A stretch of DNA of 5,005 nt, taken from positions 2,037 to 7,041 of the forward strand of contig JAHFHJ010000076.1 of the NCBI GenBank assembly GCA_023246985.1. Direction: 5' to 3'. This document shows positions 4,009-5,005 of this stretch, piece after piece. Numbering within the stretch: the stretch's first letter is position 1; every line of letters starts with the position of its first letter. Below the pieces are notes generated by a model. That model was not told the DNA's origin. It was given only the letters and a program-made list of their open reading frames with translations, and did not search any database. Position numbers and translations under genes: made by a program. The DNA comes from Candidatus Omnitrophota bacterium (GTDB lineage Bacteria; Omnitrophota; Omnitrophia; Omnitrophales; Aquincolibacteriaceae).

Positions 4009-5005
4009 ATGAGAAAACTTAAAGTCGCGATATTAGGCGTGACCGGCGCGGTCGGCCGGGAATTTCTGAAACTTCTTGAAGAACGGAAATTTCCGATCGG
4101 GGCATTGAGGCTTTTGGCTTCGGGCCGTTCCGCCGGGAAAAAAATCCGTTTCATGGGAAAGGCCTACGAGGTCGAAGAAGCAAAGGCCGGTTCTTTCAAG
4201 GGGCTTGATCTTGTGTTTTCGAGCGCGGGCGGAGCCGTTAGCCGTGAATTCGCGCCTTCCATCGTGAAATCCGGAGCGCTCATGGTGGACAACACCAGCG
4301 CGTTTCGCATGGATTCCGAGGTGCCGCTCGTGGTGCCCGAGATCAATCCCGAAGATATCGCCAAACATCAAGGCATCATTGCGAACCCTAATTGTTCCAC
4401 GATCATCATGGTGGTGCCGCTCTTTCCGATCCACAAAGCGGCCGGGATCAAACGCGTTGCCGTCGCGACCTATCAGGCCGCGAGCGGCGCCGGCGCCAAG
4501 GCCATGGAAGAATTGAAGACGCAGGCTCAGGATTTTCTGGCCGGAAAGAAAGTGACGCCGAAGGTCCTGCCGCACCCGATCGCGTTTAATGTGTTTTCAC
4601 ACAACTCGAAGATCGGACCGGATGGATATTGCGAGGAAGAGACCAAGATGGTGAAAGAAACCAAGAAGATCTTCCATGATCCCGGGATCCGGGTGACCGC
4701 CACCTGTGTCCGCGTGCCGGTGTTGCGCGCGCATTCCGAAGCGCTTTTTATTGAGACTAGAAAAAAGATCTCCGTGGAGGAGGTCCGCGCGCTTCTTTCC
4801 AAGGCATCCGGCGTGAAGGTGGTCGACGATCGCGAAAAGAATTATTTTCCCATGCCGATCGAAGCGACCGGGCAGGATGCTATCCTGGTGGGCCGTTTGC
4901 GCGAGGATCCGACCGTGGCGAACGGTCTTACGATGTTCGTTTCAGGCGACCAGATCCGCAAAGGCGCGGCGCTGAATGCGATTCAGATCGCGGAGCTTGC
5001 TTTCG
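4009..5005 (+). CDS. asd: Aspartate-semialdehyde dehydrogenase (3'-truncated by window end)
   Basis: An open frame of 332 codons runs off the right edge. The family is usually about 335-345 residues, so only the last few should be missing. It predicts the NADPH-dependent reduction of aspartyl-4-phosphate to aspartate semialdehyde, the branch point to lysine/diaminopimelate, threonine and methionine. Seen: nucleotide-binding GVTGAVGRE (10-18); NTSAFR with phosphate-binding R100; ANPNCST with catalytic C129; TYQAASGAG with Q156; E210 and K213; and R235 with catalytic H242 in CVRVPVLRAHSE, the same seven-residue spacing as in E. coli. The ATG at 4009 is chosen because the conserved N-terminus begins there. 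Its ribosome site is weak (AGG at 3996-3998, or a distant AAAGGA at 3983-3988). An in-frame GTG at 3961 would add 16 unconserved residues. The gene lies 148 bp after leuB on the same strand and may share its transcript. Confidence 0.95.
   Translation, partial: MRKLKVAILGVTGAVGREFLKLLEERKFPIGALRLLASGRSAGKKIRFMGKAYEVEEAKAGSFKGLDLVFSSAGGAVSREFAPSIVKSGALMVDNTSAFRMDSEVPLVVPEINPEDIAKHQGIIANPNCSTIIMVVPLFPIHKAAGIKRVAVATYQAASGAGAKAMEELKTQAQDFLAGKKVTPKVLPHPIAFNVFSHNSKIGPDGYCEEETKMVKETKKIFHDPGIRVTATCVRVPVLRAHSEALFIETRKKISVEEVRALLSKASGVKVVDDREKNYFPMPIEATGQDAILVGRLREDPTVANGLTMFVSGDQIRKGAALNAIQIAELAF

Noticed and set aside
4033..4575. 180-codon open frame on the minus strand, antisense to asd
   Set aside because: It lies opposite the conserved catalytic half of asd, has no recognisable family features and is a codon-usage shadow.
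1..5005. CRISPR array, tRNA, integrase/transposase or toxin-antitoxin genes
   Set aside because: No regularly spaced direct repeats, no tRNA-like cloverleaf and no frame with matching protein motifs were seen on either strand.

Overview
This window reads as chromosomal DNA of a free-living or environmental bacterium, with ordinary housekeeping and storage-metabolism genes. It shows no phage, CRISPR, integrase or transposase signal. The gene order, the four-cysteine (zinc-ribbon) form of ribosomal protein L28, the style of the isopropylmalate dehydrogenase and the abundance of palindromic intergenic repeats are compatible with an uncultured lineage such as Omnitrophota or another PVC-like or candidate phylum. 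That placement is an impression from protein style only and is low confidence.

Layout, left to right. Bases 1-48 are one arm of a perfect 48-bp inverted repeat whose partner lies at 2451-2498. rpmB (bL28) runs leftward at 101-364. A compact divergent promoter region (about 365-481) separates it from a rightward gene for a small stand-alone CBM48 glycogen-binding protein (482-823). After a strong 13-bp hairpin (851-880) comes glgA, glycogen synthase (942-2414, TTG start). The 369-bp gap 2415-2783 holds no gene and is packed with palindromic repeat modules: the 48-bp repeat, a shorter related repeat, a hairpin followed by a T-run that may terminate glgA, and a REP/MITE-like element of paired hairpins. 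Then come a leuB-type 3-isopropylmalate dehydrogenase (2784-3860), a 148-bp gap containing a CCAA-rich imperfect inverted repeat, and asd, aspartate-semialdehyde dehydrogenase (4009 to the window end), which lacks only its extreme C-terminus.

Functionally there are two themes. The CBM48 protein and GlgA probably act together in glycogen synthesis: GlgA extends alpha-1,4-glucan from ADP-glucose, and the CBM48 protein is predicted to bind the polymer. LeuB and Asd belong to amino-acid synthesis (leucine; and lysine/threonine/methionine or diaminopimelate for the cell wall).

No radically new system is evident. The points most worth a second look are the divergent promoters that appear to share one -35 palindrome, the cysteine-rich stand-alone CBM48 protein beside glgA, and the perfect 48-bp inverted repeats bracketing rpmB-CBM48-glgA.
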